Below, one piece after another: positions 23,290 to 33,925 of a DNA stretch of 64,000 nt. Location: contig OX424558.1 of the NCBI GenBank assembly GCA_949152475.1, positions 37,582,651 to 37,646,650 of the forward strand, given 5' to 3'. The notes under the pieces were generated by a model. That model saw only the letters and a program-made list of their open reading frames with translations. It ran no database searches and was not told the origin of the DNA. Position 1 is the first letter of the stretch. Each line of letters starts with the position of its first letter. The DNA comes from Terebella lapidaria. Lineage: Eukaryota; Annelida; Polychaeta; Terebellida; Terebellidae. The position numbers and the translations under genes are program-made.

Positions 23290-26047
23290 ATAAGATGATG
23301 ATGATGATGATGATGAGGGGGATGATGTTTGATGATGTATTATTCGGGAATTGCCAAAATTTACAATACAATATTCAATATACATTACAACGTTAAATAA
23401 ATAAATAAATGGCAAAACCAGGGGCGACTACAAAGACAATTTGTCTGTAGCCGTGTGAACGGTGTAGCCACCCCTCTTACTGCATCGCCACTACAGAATG
23501 AGTGTACCCAGCATGCGAGCATGAAATAACATATACATGTAATCATCATGTTGAAAAGAAACAACTCATTTAACGACGGAATGTACGAAATAATCTTCTA
23601 GTTATACAAAGTGAGTGCATTTAGAATCAATAGGCTAGTATTCAGCCATATAAAACTGCGATATTCTTTTCAAAAAGAAATTTTTTGATCGGACTTTCTT
23701 CATTTCAGGATTTGTATGGAGCCACGTTTTCGGTCCCTGGCACAAAAAAAACTTCTGTACATTAGCTCAGTATTGGCCTTTGGTGGTTTGGGGTCGCCGC
23801 TGTGCCTAGTTTCATACTCATGGTCATTTCCGAATGTTGGGAACACATTCAGTAGTGGGGCAGGCAAAGTCTTATTGTCAAAGTCATATATAAATTTCAG
23901 GACTTCAATAGTGTACATATCCCTGATTTTTATTATGTTCAGTTGTTTCTATAGAGGACCCATGGAATCATTATACTTTGCGCCTGTTATTGCTCTAATA
24001 GCCCTATTTTGGATGACTTCAAGTTCGTGAATATATTTCTTAAAGGTATTACCGGTACAATGAATATGGGTGCACGAGGCTGTTATATAGGATTTTCAGA
24101 TGACTCCTTGAGAGCGAGTAATTGGATCTATTTATCGCATACACTCCCGCAGAAATTTTGCGACAACAAGTTGCGATGTGCAGGTCCCAGTTGAGATATT
24201 GATCAATGAAAAGTCCGAGAAATTTGATACTTGTATTTTTTTTTCCAATTTAACGGTTTCGGTATAGGGTTCAGCATTTAATGATATCTGACTTACCCTT
24301 GGGCGAAAATACAATATATTTAGTTTTTTTTTTTTGGGGGGGGGGGGGGGGTTAACAGATAAGTTATTGGCCTTGAACCAATCATTCAGCCGGGACAGGT
24401 CGGCGTTTACATCCGTAAGCATTTTGTCTAAATCAGAGCCATTGATGTACACAGTAGTGTCATCAGCGAATAGAATGGATTTACAATTGCTTAAACACCG
24501 TGGTAGGTCATTAGAATAAAGGATAAATAGTAGCGGGCCCAGGACAGATCCCTGTGGTACCCCATATTCAATGTTCAATACATGTGAACGTGTCTCTCCA
24601 TAGCTGACATGATGAGTTCTCTGAGTCGGGTAACTTCTGAACCACTCCAAAGCCCTACCTCTAATCCCATAATACTCTGGTTTTGCCAATAAAAGATTGT
24701 GATTTATGGTGTCGAAGGTTTTGGAGAGGTCCAGAAACACCGAGATACAACTTTCCTTGCTATCTGAGGAAGGCAAATTGTCCGCAACGAAATCAGTGAC
24801 GGCGTCTGTGGTAGATCGCTTGGGTCTGAAACCGTACTGTTTGTCATACAAAATATCGCATTGTATGAGGAAGTGATACAATCTCTTGTGTACCACCTTT
24901 TCTAATATCTTAGATATACTAGCCAATAATGAAAATCGGGCAATAATTGTTAAATGAATTTTTAGATTTTGCCTTATGAATGAGGATAACTTTCGCAAGT
25001 TTCATTGCATTCGGGACGATGCCATGCTCGAGTGATAAATTAACTATTTTTGCAATTGGGACACTGATAGATTCATAAATTGATTTTAATAATTGGGTGC
25101 TTATTCCGTCATCACCGGAGCTTTTTTGGGGTTTACAACTTTTAATTATTTTGCAGATCTCGTGAGGATCGGAAGGAGTAAGAAATATAGAGATCGGATT
25201 CAGGGAATTTCCCAAATAATAGCTCGCTGACTTAGCGAGATAGATTCAGTATAATTCTTCCCAATATTGGTGAAGAATGAACAAAATTCGCCAGATATAA
25301 GCTTGGGATCTGTTATTTTCTCCCCGTTAAGTAAAAAGATGTCTGTTAATGAGTGTTTTCATAAGTCCTTAACAATTCCCCATAATACATATCCTTAGCA
25401 AGTCTCTTGAGCCTGTTATAGGTGTTTCTATATGTGATAAATTTGTTATACGAGTTGGGCAATTCACGATGGGTGATATATTTGCGATATAGCTTACTGC
25501 ATGTCCTGGATGAACGCATAATTCCAGGTGTCATCCACGCTTCTCTAATCACGTGTTTTGGGTGTATGTTGACCACGTTTTCAGGGGCGAACTTGTCAAG
25601 CAATCCGATGAAGAAAGAAATGAATGAATCGTAACCATCTGTCACACTATGGCATGCGCGAAAAAAGTATCCCAATTTACATTTATTAATGCACTCGTCA
25701 ACTATTGATGATCGATGGATTCTGTGGTCTATACGAGAATTGATGCGGTTTTTTGGCACAAGTTGGGTTCTTGTGTCGCATGTAGGCTAGGATCGGAAAG
25801 TGATCAGAGATCTCAGACACTGCTATCGAGGAGTCTATGTTATCGTATTTATGGCACTTAACATATAAATTGTCAATAACGGTTGCACTGTTTGAGGTTA
25901 CACGTGTGGGCCGTTTGATAGTTGGCAGTATTCCAGCTGTGAAGAAGACATTGAGTATATCGGATGTATTCGTATGTGTCGATATTTTCATGTAGTCAAA
26001 ATTTTGACCAGTGCGTATCATAATGTCATGTTTGGTTACACACAGCA
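23290..26047 (-). mobile_element. Dead non-LTR retrotransposon (LINE, CR1/L2/jockey-like)
   Basis: Minus-strand fragments in order. Endonuclease C-terminus: THTNTSDILNVF, IKRPTRVTSNSATVIDN, ISDHFPI (26054-25698). Linker: EAWMTPGIMRSS (25759-25346). Reverse transcriptase: NYCPI, QYGFRPKRSTTDAV, SKTFDTINHNLL, YGVPQGSVLGPLLF and catalytic FADD (25215-24132). A C-terminal tail resembles related LINEs (LKFIYDF...LPAPLLN...ETRHSG, 23918-23700). Frames are interrupted by frameshifts between these pieces. The 5' end, including most of the endonuclease, is missing. An AT-rich presumed 3' UTR with TTATTTATTTA leads to a (GAT)n run at 23290, a plausible 3' tail. It lies in trefoil intron 1, antisense to the gene. 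Confidence 0.88.
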
Positions 26048-26053
26048 GCGACA

Positions 26054-26632
26054 TATGGTGTCCAATGGCGGCCGTCTCGCAACCTCGTAATTTCGTGGCG
26101 AGGTTGTGACGCGAAGTTGCGAGGTTGCGACACGAAGTTGCGAGATTGTGATGTGAAACAACGAGATTGCGACTTGAAACAGCGAGATAGCGATGCGGAA
26201 CAGCGAGACAGCAACGCGAAACAGTGAGAGAGCGACTCGATTCATTGCCTCGTCTTCTCGTTGATTCGCGTCGCTACTTCGCAGCCATGCTTCGCTACTT
26301 CGCAACCGCGCAATCACATTTGATCGGAAATGACAGGAACTTCTGTTCACATCATGAACTATACCATCCAAACTACCGTAGATTAACCGTCCCAGAAAGG
26401 TCACGCTCACGCAACCTCATTACTTCGGGCGAGATGCGAAGTTGCGAGGTTGCGACGCGAAGTTGCGAGGGAGCGATGCGTAGTTGCGAGATTTTTCGCG
26501 TCGCTACCTCGTTGTTTCGCGTCGCTGTCTCGCTATTTCGCGTCGCAGTCTCGCAACATCGTGTCGCAACCTCGCGTCGCTCTCTCGCCACGAAATTAAG
26601 AGGTTGCGAGATGGACACCATCGGACACCATA
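26054..26632. mobile_element. Foldback element D (TATGGTGTCC ends, TTGCGAGG array)
   Basis: Starts TATGGTGTCC and ends GGACACCATA, with flanking GCGACA on both sides (26048-26053 and 26633-26638), a perfect 6-bp target duplication. Terminal repeats continue through CTCGCAACCTC and AATTTCGTGGCGAG. Both arms consist of 15-16-bp variants of GCGAAGTTGCGAGGTTGCGAC in opposite orientation. The array makes long meaningless frames on both strands (RSCEVATRSCE). Its position at the broken 5' end of the LINE suggests it landed in or beside the LINE. Confidence 0.9.
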
Positions 26633-26638
26633 GCGACA

Positions 26639-27178
26639 CCTTCAAGTCTTCACATTTCGTGTTGACATTCTTCCAGATTTGTCACATCAGCTAACAAATG
26701 AGCAAAGTACTCGTATTATTGACATTACTTCGCCAAGCCAAGGAAAACACGTCACAGTGCAGCATGTGGGATGTTAGACTTAGAGACAGACTCTCCTGGT
26801 CAGAAATGACATGAATCATCAATAGTGCTTGACAATTTCATGATTCGCATACGCACAGTTGTTGAAGAAACCGAATTGATCAAATTGCCAGATAATAATT
26901 TGTATGCTAAACATTGATAACTTTTTTTTTGAGCATCCTGACTTTCACATATATAGAAAAGAAAAGTACGTTAATATAAACAGTATACTTAGGAAGTGGG
27001 TGACATTGTCTGTACTTTCACATTAAAATTTTTCTGATAATCTAGCGATCGCAATGTACCTTTGGGCATGGTGACTGAAATTTTTCTGAATTTTCTTCCC
27101 CTTTATAATAGGGAATATAACCATGTAAAATTCTAAAATTTTTACTTACTACAAATTTCGTCAAATATATGCCCATAA
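26639..27178. other. Trefoil intron 1 with MITE empty site
   Basis: Aligns with 32290-32345 plus 32739-32890 of unit 3. The uninterrupted TTA at 26716-26718 is the empty site for the MITE at 32349-32738. No exon. Confidence 0.7.
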
Positions 27179-28825
27179 TACGGTGCCCCTGATAGGACAT
27201 GGTAAAAAAAAATACTTCGTTCGCACGAAGTATTATATCGTTCACACAAAGTACTAAGTCATTTGCACGAAGTAATAAGTAATCTGCACGAAGTACTAAG
27301 TCGTTTGCACAATGTACTAAGTCGTTTGCAAGAAGTAGTAAGTCGTTTGCACGAAGTAGTGAGTCGTTTGTATGAAGTACTAAATCGTTTGCATGATGTA
27401 ATGTTACATAGTTGACAAACCCATCTACATCATCTTACCTCATTAAATCCTAAGTCACCGGTGCCTACGCCACCGATGCGATGCCCGAAAAGGCTGAAGT
27501 TTGGTCATTTCTGCAGGACACCTACCGAGCACCTGAGGATCATCCGTGACCATCGCACAACAATCGGACATCGGAAACACGTCGGTGGAGGCATCAGCAG
27601 AAAATAACTCAATTTTTTGTGGCGACCGGTGGAAAAATGACATCGGTAGTGAATCACTAGCATGCCTGGCGACGACCGTCCTCTGCCCCTTTACATGTCC
27701 ACCAGGTGCCGAGGGAATCGACCAAATTTTTCGGCCCACCAATGTGAGTAGCTCACCAGGCGATCACCGCATGGTATCCTGCCGGGCGCCGAGGAATGTC
27801 CAGAAGGTGCCCTTCAGATAATCGGCCGATTCATAGAAATCAGACGGTCACCGAGCAGGTATCATTAAGGTGTAATGCGGTCTCCGGTAGGGCATCGTTG
27901 ATTGGTCAGTCTGGAGTTTGGACGGACACGGTGAAGACACGCGATCGTAAGTGACTATAACGGTCACCGGTGGACAATTCCTGGTGGTTTCAAGACCACT
28001 TGAATGATATGGAAAAAATGCCTGACAAACTATCACCGGCGGCCGGAACATCGGTAAATACCACCGATATCCCCATGTCGGCCGGCGACCTGTGCAAATG
28101 TGACTCAGGCATTATTACCAAGCGCTACATGGCGCTCCACATGGTGCTCCAAATTTGGTTCCTTATATCTCCATAAGCACCACATGGCGCTCTAAATAAT
28201 CCTTGCTTCCCCTAGCAAAAATGTGGTCATTTTAACCTAAAATATTCCTGATCAATTAGATATTACTGAGTACAATTTTCTGCTATCATTTGAGGTAAAT
28301 TTATCTGTACGATGGACTATTCATTATTTTATTAGTTGACTAATAAATGTAAATAGGATTATCCAGACTTAGGACATGGGGGGACCCTGGAAATTGACCA
28401 TGGTAACTAAAGGATTAATGGTAAAATCAGGATCAATCATTTCCTAGGCTTATAACAATGTTCGAATACTATATATGGATATGTGATTGACTTATTATTT
28501 CGTGCGAAAGACTTAGTACTTTGTGCAAACGAATTAGTACTTTGTGCAAACGAAGTAGTACTCTATGCAAACGAAGTAGTACTTCGTGCGAATGACTCAT
28601 TACTTCGTACAAACGACTTAGTACTTCATGTAAATGACATAGTATTTTGTGCAAACGACATAGTACTTTGTGCGAATGACTTAGTAATTCGTGCAAACGA
28701 AGTGGTACTTCATGCAAACGAAGTGGTACTTCGTGCGAACAAAGTAGTACTTCGTGCAAACGACTTAGTACTTCGTGCGAATGAAGTAGGTTTTTTTTTC
28801 ATCATTACCTATCAAGGACACCGTG
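27179..28825. mobile_element. Foldback element E (TACGGTGCCC ends, GAAGTACTAAGTCG array)
   Basis: A 1.65-kb element. Left end TACGGTGCCCCTGATAGG; right end reverse complemented CACGGTGTCCTTGATAGG; each then has a poly-A/T run. Beyond this are opposed arrays of about 21-bp units on CGAAGTACTAAGTCGTTTGCA (27.22-27.40 and 28.48-28.79 kb). Flanks CCATAA and CTATAG fit a 6-bp duplication of CCATAG, the single sequence at the empty site in unit 3 (32892-32897). The middle (27450-28195) is GC-rich with recurrent CACCGGTG, CACCGATG and CATCGGT motifs and no recognisable product. Confidence 0.85.
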
Positions 28826-29150
28826 CTATAGGCTTATAAACGAAGGTTGTCCCCATATTAGAGATGGGCCTAATGACGGGGAACATTGGTATTGTGCAAG
28901 AGTATCTTCCCAGGAACTTGTAGCGACCAGCTGTGGAGATCTATTGTACTCATATGATGAGCAATTTATCACAATATGCTATATACAATAGCTCTTTAAC
29001 AATAATTGAAATGAAATAAATTTTCTTGTGAAAATACCGATTCATTTGTATTATATGTGTACATTGTTTCACCAAAACTGTGTACAATTTTAATTGAAGT
29101 TTAAATTTTAAAACCAACAGATTATGACTGTACAACAATATTCATTGCAG
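28826..29150. other. 3' end of trefoil intron 1, copy 2
   Basis: Aligns with 32895-33205 of unit 3. Ends in TATTCATTGCAG, the proposed acceptor two bases before the ATG. Confidence 0.6.
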
Positions 29151-29152
29151 CC

Positions 29153-30272
29153 ATGAAGTCCCTGTTGATTGTGGTACTTTTCACTGCCTGTTGTGCAATG
29201 GTCCTGGGTCAACATGGTAATTGGCCGCCCCATTGCCACGTGCCATCCAACAACAGAATCGAGTGTGGTTATCCGGGCATCAGCGAGACAGATTGTAAAC
29301 AAAGATATTTGAACTACTGTTGCTATAAGGAACAACCAGCAACAAACTGGTGCTATTTTCCAAGTGAGTGCTTTTCTTGACGCATTTCTTGACTAAATAC
29401 ACACAAACACTGACATGATGTAACGAATTGGTGCAATTTAGTGTCGATCACTTGGCTAGCATATTTTGGATGAAGACGAACCAATACACAATCCAAAATA
29501 TGCCTTAATGATCCTACAGTGAAGTTCAAACACACCATGAAATCATGATGTAAACTAATTGTCTCATTTCGTATCACACTGTTCAAGGTCATTTTGTAAT
29601 TGTTTCATAAGTTATACTCGTTCATCACTTGAATAAGATGAATGTGACCAACTGGCTAAAATTTGATTGCTTGCTTAAAACCACATGGATATTTCAATCT
29701 GAACAAAATAGAAATGTTTGGATAATTTCTTTCCTATTCATTCTTCTGGTCAAAGTCGAAGTGAGTCTTGTCGCATTCATAGATATTAAAAAAATCACAC
29801 AACGAGCTATAAAATGAAATGGGATACGATGTTTTCGTGTTCCAGATTTTGTTTGTGACATAATTGATCCCTACGATAGAATCGACTGTGGCTGGCCAGG
29901 CATTGACGCCAAAACCTGCACAGAGAGGGGATGCTGCTGGGATGATAGCATTGTCCCGGTCAACTGGTGCTTCCTTCCAGTACGTACTGAGTCAGGTGTA
30001 ATCAAATTCATATCAGTAATGGTGGACCTACTCCTTTGAAGAAGATGTAATCATGTGTTATGATCTGCTATCAAGTTATGAGTATAAGAGTGATACGAGA
30101 CAAGGAAACATCTACAACATGTATCTTGAACGCAGAAATTGTTCTCTGATCAGAAGTGCAACATATTAAGATTAATAGTGTTCTGTTGCTTTGTTTTCGT
30201 TTCACTTTGAATGTTTCAATTTTCGAATTTGTTTTCTCTCAGGACTTTTACAGCTACTTCAACCCATGTTGA
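29153..30272 (+). CDS. Two-domain secreted trefoil factor, copy 2 (complete)
   Basis: Coding exons 29153-29363, 29846-29979 and 30243-30272 give 124 residues. Junctions are CCAA/GTGAGT to TTCCAG/AT (phase 1) and CCA/GTACGT to TCTCAG/GAC (phase 0). Signal peptide 1-19 ends VLG. Trefoil 1 spans C28-C67 with GYPGIS; its C3-C4 loop (KQRYLNY) is three residues longer than usual. Trefoil 2 spans C74-C112 with GWPGID, TERGCCWDD and the standard spacing. The tail DFYSYFNPC adds a thirteenth Cys in the mature chain, so one Cys is unpaired and could make a disulphide dimer, as in vertebrate TFF1 and TFF3. Trefoil peptides are protease-resistant secreted proteins of mucous epithelia. The polyadenylation signal is a variant, AGTAAA (30313). 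Expression is inferred only from intact structure. Confidence 0.92.
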
Positions 30273-30318
30273 ACACAGACAGACAAAAATCTGTAATAAT
30301 TCCATCAATAACAGTAAA

Positions 30319-31651
30319 ATGTGAGCAGAACATATGTGTTTGATTGAATACAACAACAACAATAACAACAAGAAAAACGAGACAAACAGACCCTCGCTCT
30401 TCAGATTTGGTCACTAAAATTAAAGCTGATGACCTATATATTTTCAACGTGGAAGATAATCGGGGAGATTTTGGATTTTGGTCATACGACAATTGGTCAT
30501 ATATCAAATGGTCGGGAATTGGCCATATGAAAATACAAAAATCATGGAAGAAGTGATCATTAATAAAAGTAGAGTTCTTGAGAAAAATCTCTATTTTGAC
30601 CATATTCTTGACCACGACCTGAATTCTTGACACTGACCTTCCAAACTTCGCAAGCTCAAAGTTCACTAAGATTTATACTGCGTGATATTCTATTGAATAT
30701 CTTCAGAGGTTTCTGAATTATTACTACTTGAAATATTACGAATCGGTGATTTCATCTGATGACTTGAGCGATAATGGGGAATTTTGATCGTACAACCATT
30801 GGTCATATAGCAAATGATGGAGAATTTACCACAGAAAAATACAAAATTATCAGGGAAATTTAACCAAATCCTCGAATATGTTCAGATTCACGAGACCCCG
30901 TTTTGGACTGAGATTTAACATTGGGGTAGATAGCCAACTTCTTCAGTTTTTGGGATGGAAGTCTGAAATTTGGTAGAGAATTGCGGATGACCTTGCAATT
31001 GAGTTGAAAGGTGAAGTTTCAACTTTTTGGCTCAAAACGTTCCAGTAACCTCTCTAGCCTTTGGGCTAATTATGCTGTTGTTGCAATTTTCTAAGTCGGT
31101 ATGTATCTTTGTCTTGATATGCAAAATGGCCTGAGTGATTTGCTTTTTACCCTTCCGACTTATTAGAAGTGGATCTACTATATTTTCAAAGGGATATTAA
31201 TTTTGGAGGAAGTGCTTCACAATAGATTCCTCACACCACAACCAAACTTCACGAGTATTTCAATGTGGTATATGTCATATGTCAGGATTGTTATTATGAA
31301 CATTCAAATCGAATACGTATCAAGTGACCACGGTTTTGTTTTGCTTACAAATGTCTCCATATCCTTATTACTTAGTTTCATCAATTCATATGTACATAGA
31401 TAGCAACCCCGCCCATTTGCATTACATTGCACCAACTATAGTATGAATTTAACAGTCCTCATTGTTAGACACCCATCTCGGAATGTTGCGTCATAACATC
31501 GTCGTTAGGATAATATACTTATTGAACAAACGCTCCTCTTTCCACATGAATTAACAACACATGTTCCACTGCTAAAATTGCATGGCGCTGATCTCCTATT
31601 AGAAATAGATCTAGAAACGTTCTCCAGACATAATGTATGTGGTGCGTCGTC
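30319..31651. other. 3' flank of copy 2 and 5' flank of copy 3
   Basis: Positions 30330-30900 hold an ACAACAA stretch and the dispersed TTGGTCATATAGCAAATG / ACAGAAAAATACAAAAT repeat, matched at 36.56-37.2 kb. From 31010 the conserved trefoil-unit flank begins. Positions 31419-31424 (GCATTA) are the empty site of the NotI-palindrome element at 37584. No gene. Confidence 0.6.
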
Positions 31652-31744
31652 TATATAAGGACAGTGAATTTTAAAGTCACCACAGTCGCCCGGATTCAAG
31701 ACGAGTCTGAGAGAAAGTTCCTGCATCCAACTCGACACCGATTG
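31652..31744 (+). promoter_or_regulatory. TATA promoter and leader exon, trefoil copy 3
   Basis: TATATAAGG at 31652, conserved start region CACCACAGTCGCCCGG about 27-32 bp downstream, and leader exon ending at 31744 before donor GTATGT. It is the only promoter copy upstream of the exon at 35462. The dead exon at 33209 would be skipped or included as a poison exon. Confidence 0.68.
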
Positions 31745-32348
31745 GTATGTTATGTTTCCATTTTGTTACTGAAAAATGATATTTTATGATAATGCACGGT
31801 CTGTTGTCTGGGTTGTTGTCATAGAATGATGCCCAAGGTAACATCCGATTTTTTCATATTTTCGTATTTTTCGTATTTTCTTCATTTGAAAAGGTTAAAA
31901 AATCCGTGAGAATTTCGTGCCTATGATGAGTGAGATTGATGTTAAAAATATTACAAATAGATCCAAACACATGCTGAGGTTTACTAAGTATGAAGAAGCG
32001 TGAACATATTGTCTATAAGTTTTCTACAGGATGGGGCCATAAAAAACCCCAAGATCAGACAGTTGAAATTACTGTGAATTACATTGAGGGAATAACATTT
32101 CAATCTGAATTCAGTCCAGGTCAACTGTTAGAATAATCGGTGCTATGCCATCTGCAAAATCATCTCAAATATGCATTCAAGTCTCCACATTTCTGAATTT
32201 CAAGTCTCCACCATCTGAATTCAGTCCAGGTCAACTGTTAGAATAATCGGTACTATGCCATCTGCAAAACCATCTCAAATATGCATTCAAGTTGACATTC
32301 CTCCAGAGTTGTCACATCAGCTAACAAATGAGCAAAGTACTCCTATTA
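31745..32348. other. First intron of trefoil copy 3
   Basis: Homologous to the copy 2 intron at 22472-22870. Contains an internal direct repeat (GAATTCAGTCCAGGTCAACT at 32106 and 32218). No exon. Confidence 0.55.
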
Positions 32349-32738
32349 GGCCAAAAAAAAGGCATCACTTTTTTTCGAAAAAGGAAAAAAAAAATCGCGC
32401 GCATCACTTTCTGAGAGCCGATTTTCGTTTTTTTTTTAGTATATTGACATCGGTACATCGATTTTGGTGAGATAATGATCGAATCAAATGACTCCGAGTG
32501 TCTTTGACATTGCAAAACTTGGTGTATGGCTGGCCAAAGAGGGCAAATTCAACCGGGTCACTTATCAACAGCCAATCTTAGGGGAAAATGGTTGGTCAAA
32601 TGGGCCATATTTGACCGGATCAGTCATCGGCCGCCAATTTCAGCAAAAAATAAGAAAATAATTAAAAAGAAAATCGCGTCGTCGCATCACCTTTTCAGGG
32701 ACCCCAATAACCAGAACCATAAAACTTTTTTTTGGGTC
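32349..32738 (+). mobile_element. PIF/Harbinger-like MITE, copy 2
   Basis: A 390-bp element, GGCCAAAAAAAA... to ...TTTTTTTTGGGTC, flanked by TTA (32346-32348 and 32739-32741). The intact single TTA is seen at 26716. Internal sequence (GAGAGCCGA, GGTGAGATAATGATCGA) matches the 9.1-kb copy, but there is no SINE. The left terminus looks internally shortened. Confidence 0.85.
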
Positions 32739-33208
32739 TTATTGACATTACTTCGCCAAGCCAAGGTAGACATGTTACAGTGCAGCATGTGGGATGCTAG
32801 ACTTAGATACACACTCTCCTGGTCAGAAATGGCATCAATAGTGCTCGACAATTTCATGATAGGTGTTACTACAAATTTCATCAAATACGTGCCATAGGCT
32901 TATAAACGAAGATTTTCTTCATAAAAAGAGATGGGACCAAAGACGGGGAACATTGGTATCATGCAATAGTATGCGAGAGGAACTGGTAGCAACCAGCTGT
33001 GCAGATCTATTGTACTCACATGATGAGTAATTTATCACAATATGCTATATACAATAGCTGTTCAGAAATAATTGAAACGAAATAAAATATCTTGTGAAAA
33101 TACCAATTATTTGTGTACATCGTTTCAAAAAAACTGTAAGTAATTGAAGTTAAAATGTTAAAACCAATAAACTATATATATGAATGTACAGCGATATTCT
33201 TTGCAGTC
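32739..33208. other. Trefoil intron sequence
   Basis: Continues the alignment with 26719-26860 and 28826-29150. No exon until the acceptor TTCTTTGCAG at 33197-33206. Confidence 0.5.
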
Positions 33209-33416
33209 ATGAAGTCTCTGTTGATGGTGGTACTTTTCACCGTGTGCTGGGTCAAAATTGGCCTCCCCATTGCCACGTGCCAGACAATAACAGAATCGAA
33301 TGTGGTTATCCGGGCATCAGCGAGACAGATTGTAAACAAAGATATTTGAACTACTGTTGCTATAAGGAACAACCAGCAACAAACTGGTACTGTCTTGGTG
33401 ATAATTAGGCCTATAG
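33209..33416 (+). pseudogene. Frameshifted duplicate of the trefoil first coding exon
   Basis: Starts with the family's MKSLLMVVLFT, but about 11 bases are missing in the signal-peptide segment relative to 35462 (CTGTTGTGCAG lost), which shifts the trefoil frame. The trefoil sense itself is intact in another frame (CHVPDNNRIECGYPGIS). The final Cys codon is changed (TGGTAC for TGGTGC) and the donor region CCAAGTGAGT is replaced, so no splice donor is recognisable. It is most similar to 35462, suggesting an in-gene exon duplication that died. Confidence 0.85.
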
Positions 33417-33639
33417 GAAAGCAGTTCCAATACATCTCACTGTAGGGGACCCAGTTACTACGGTACCCGCCTCCATCATGAAATCTCGGGGGGTAGGTAC
33501 CAATTGTGGGGGCCTGTGAGCTACGATTAAACACCTACCACGTGTGCTCACATCTAATGACTTTCTTAACCCGAAACTCAATGTACGGCTGCTTCTACCA
33601 CAAGGTATCGTGGCACTCTACTCTGGCAAATCATGTTTA

Positions 33640-33925
33640 GGCATACTGTTCAAGTCGATGTTTAGGAAAGCACTGAATCCTGAACGTGTTGCACCTGAAC
33701 ATGTTTAGATATACATGATATAGGCCTAGATGTGCTTAGCAATCACTGTTAACATATTCAAAAAAGTGCTGAATTCCTAAATACCTTGCACCTAAACATG
33801 TTTAGATATTTATGTGCTTAGCAATCATTGTTAACATGTTTAGAAAAATGCTGAATCTTTAAACACGTTGCACCTAGACATGTTTAGAGATTTATGTGCT
33901 TAGCAATCATTGTTAACATGTTTTT
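33640..33925. repeat. 82-bp tandem repeat, interrupted (continues 35286-35400)
   Basis: About three units carrying ACATGTTTAGATATTTATGT and GTGCTTAGCAATCA, each containing the palindrome CTAAACATGTTTAG. One more unit lies at 35286-35365. The 1.36 kb between looks inserted into the array, and the array separates the dead and live first coding exons of copy 3. Confidence 0.75.

Noticed and set aside
26036-26694. Overlapping 124- and 156-codon frames rich in R-S-C-E and A-V-S-L-F-R
   Set aside because: Both are translations of the TTGCGAGG arrays of foldback element D.
28469-28839. Frames with repeated C-A-N-E-V-V-L or H-E-V-L-L-R-L
   Set aside because: Both are translations of the 21-bp array of foldback element E, one on each strand.
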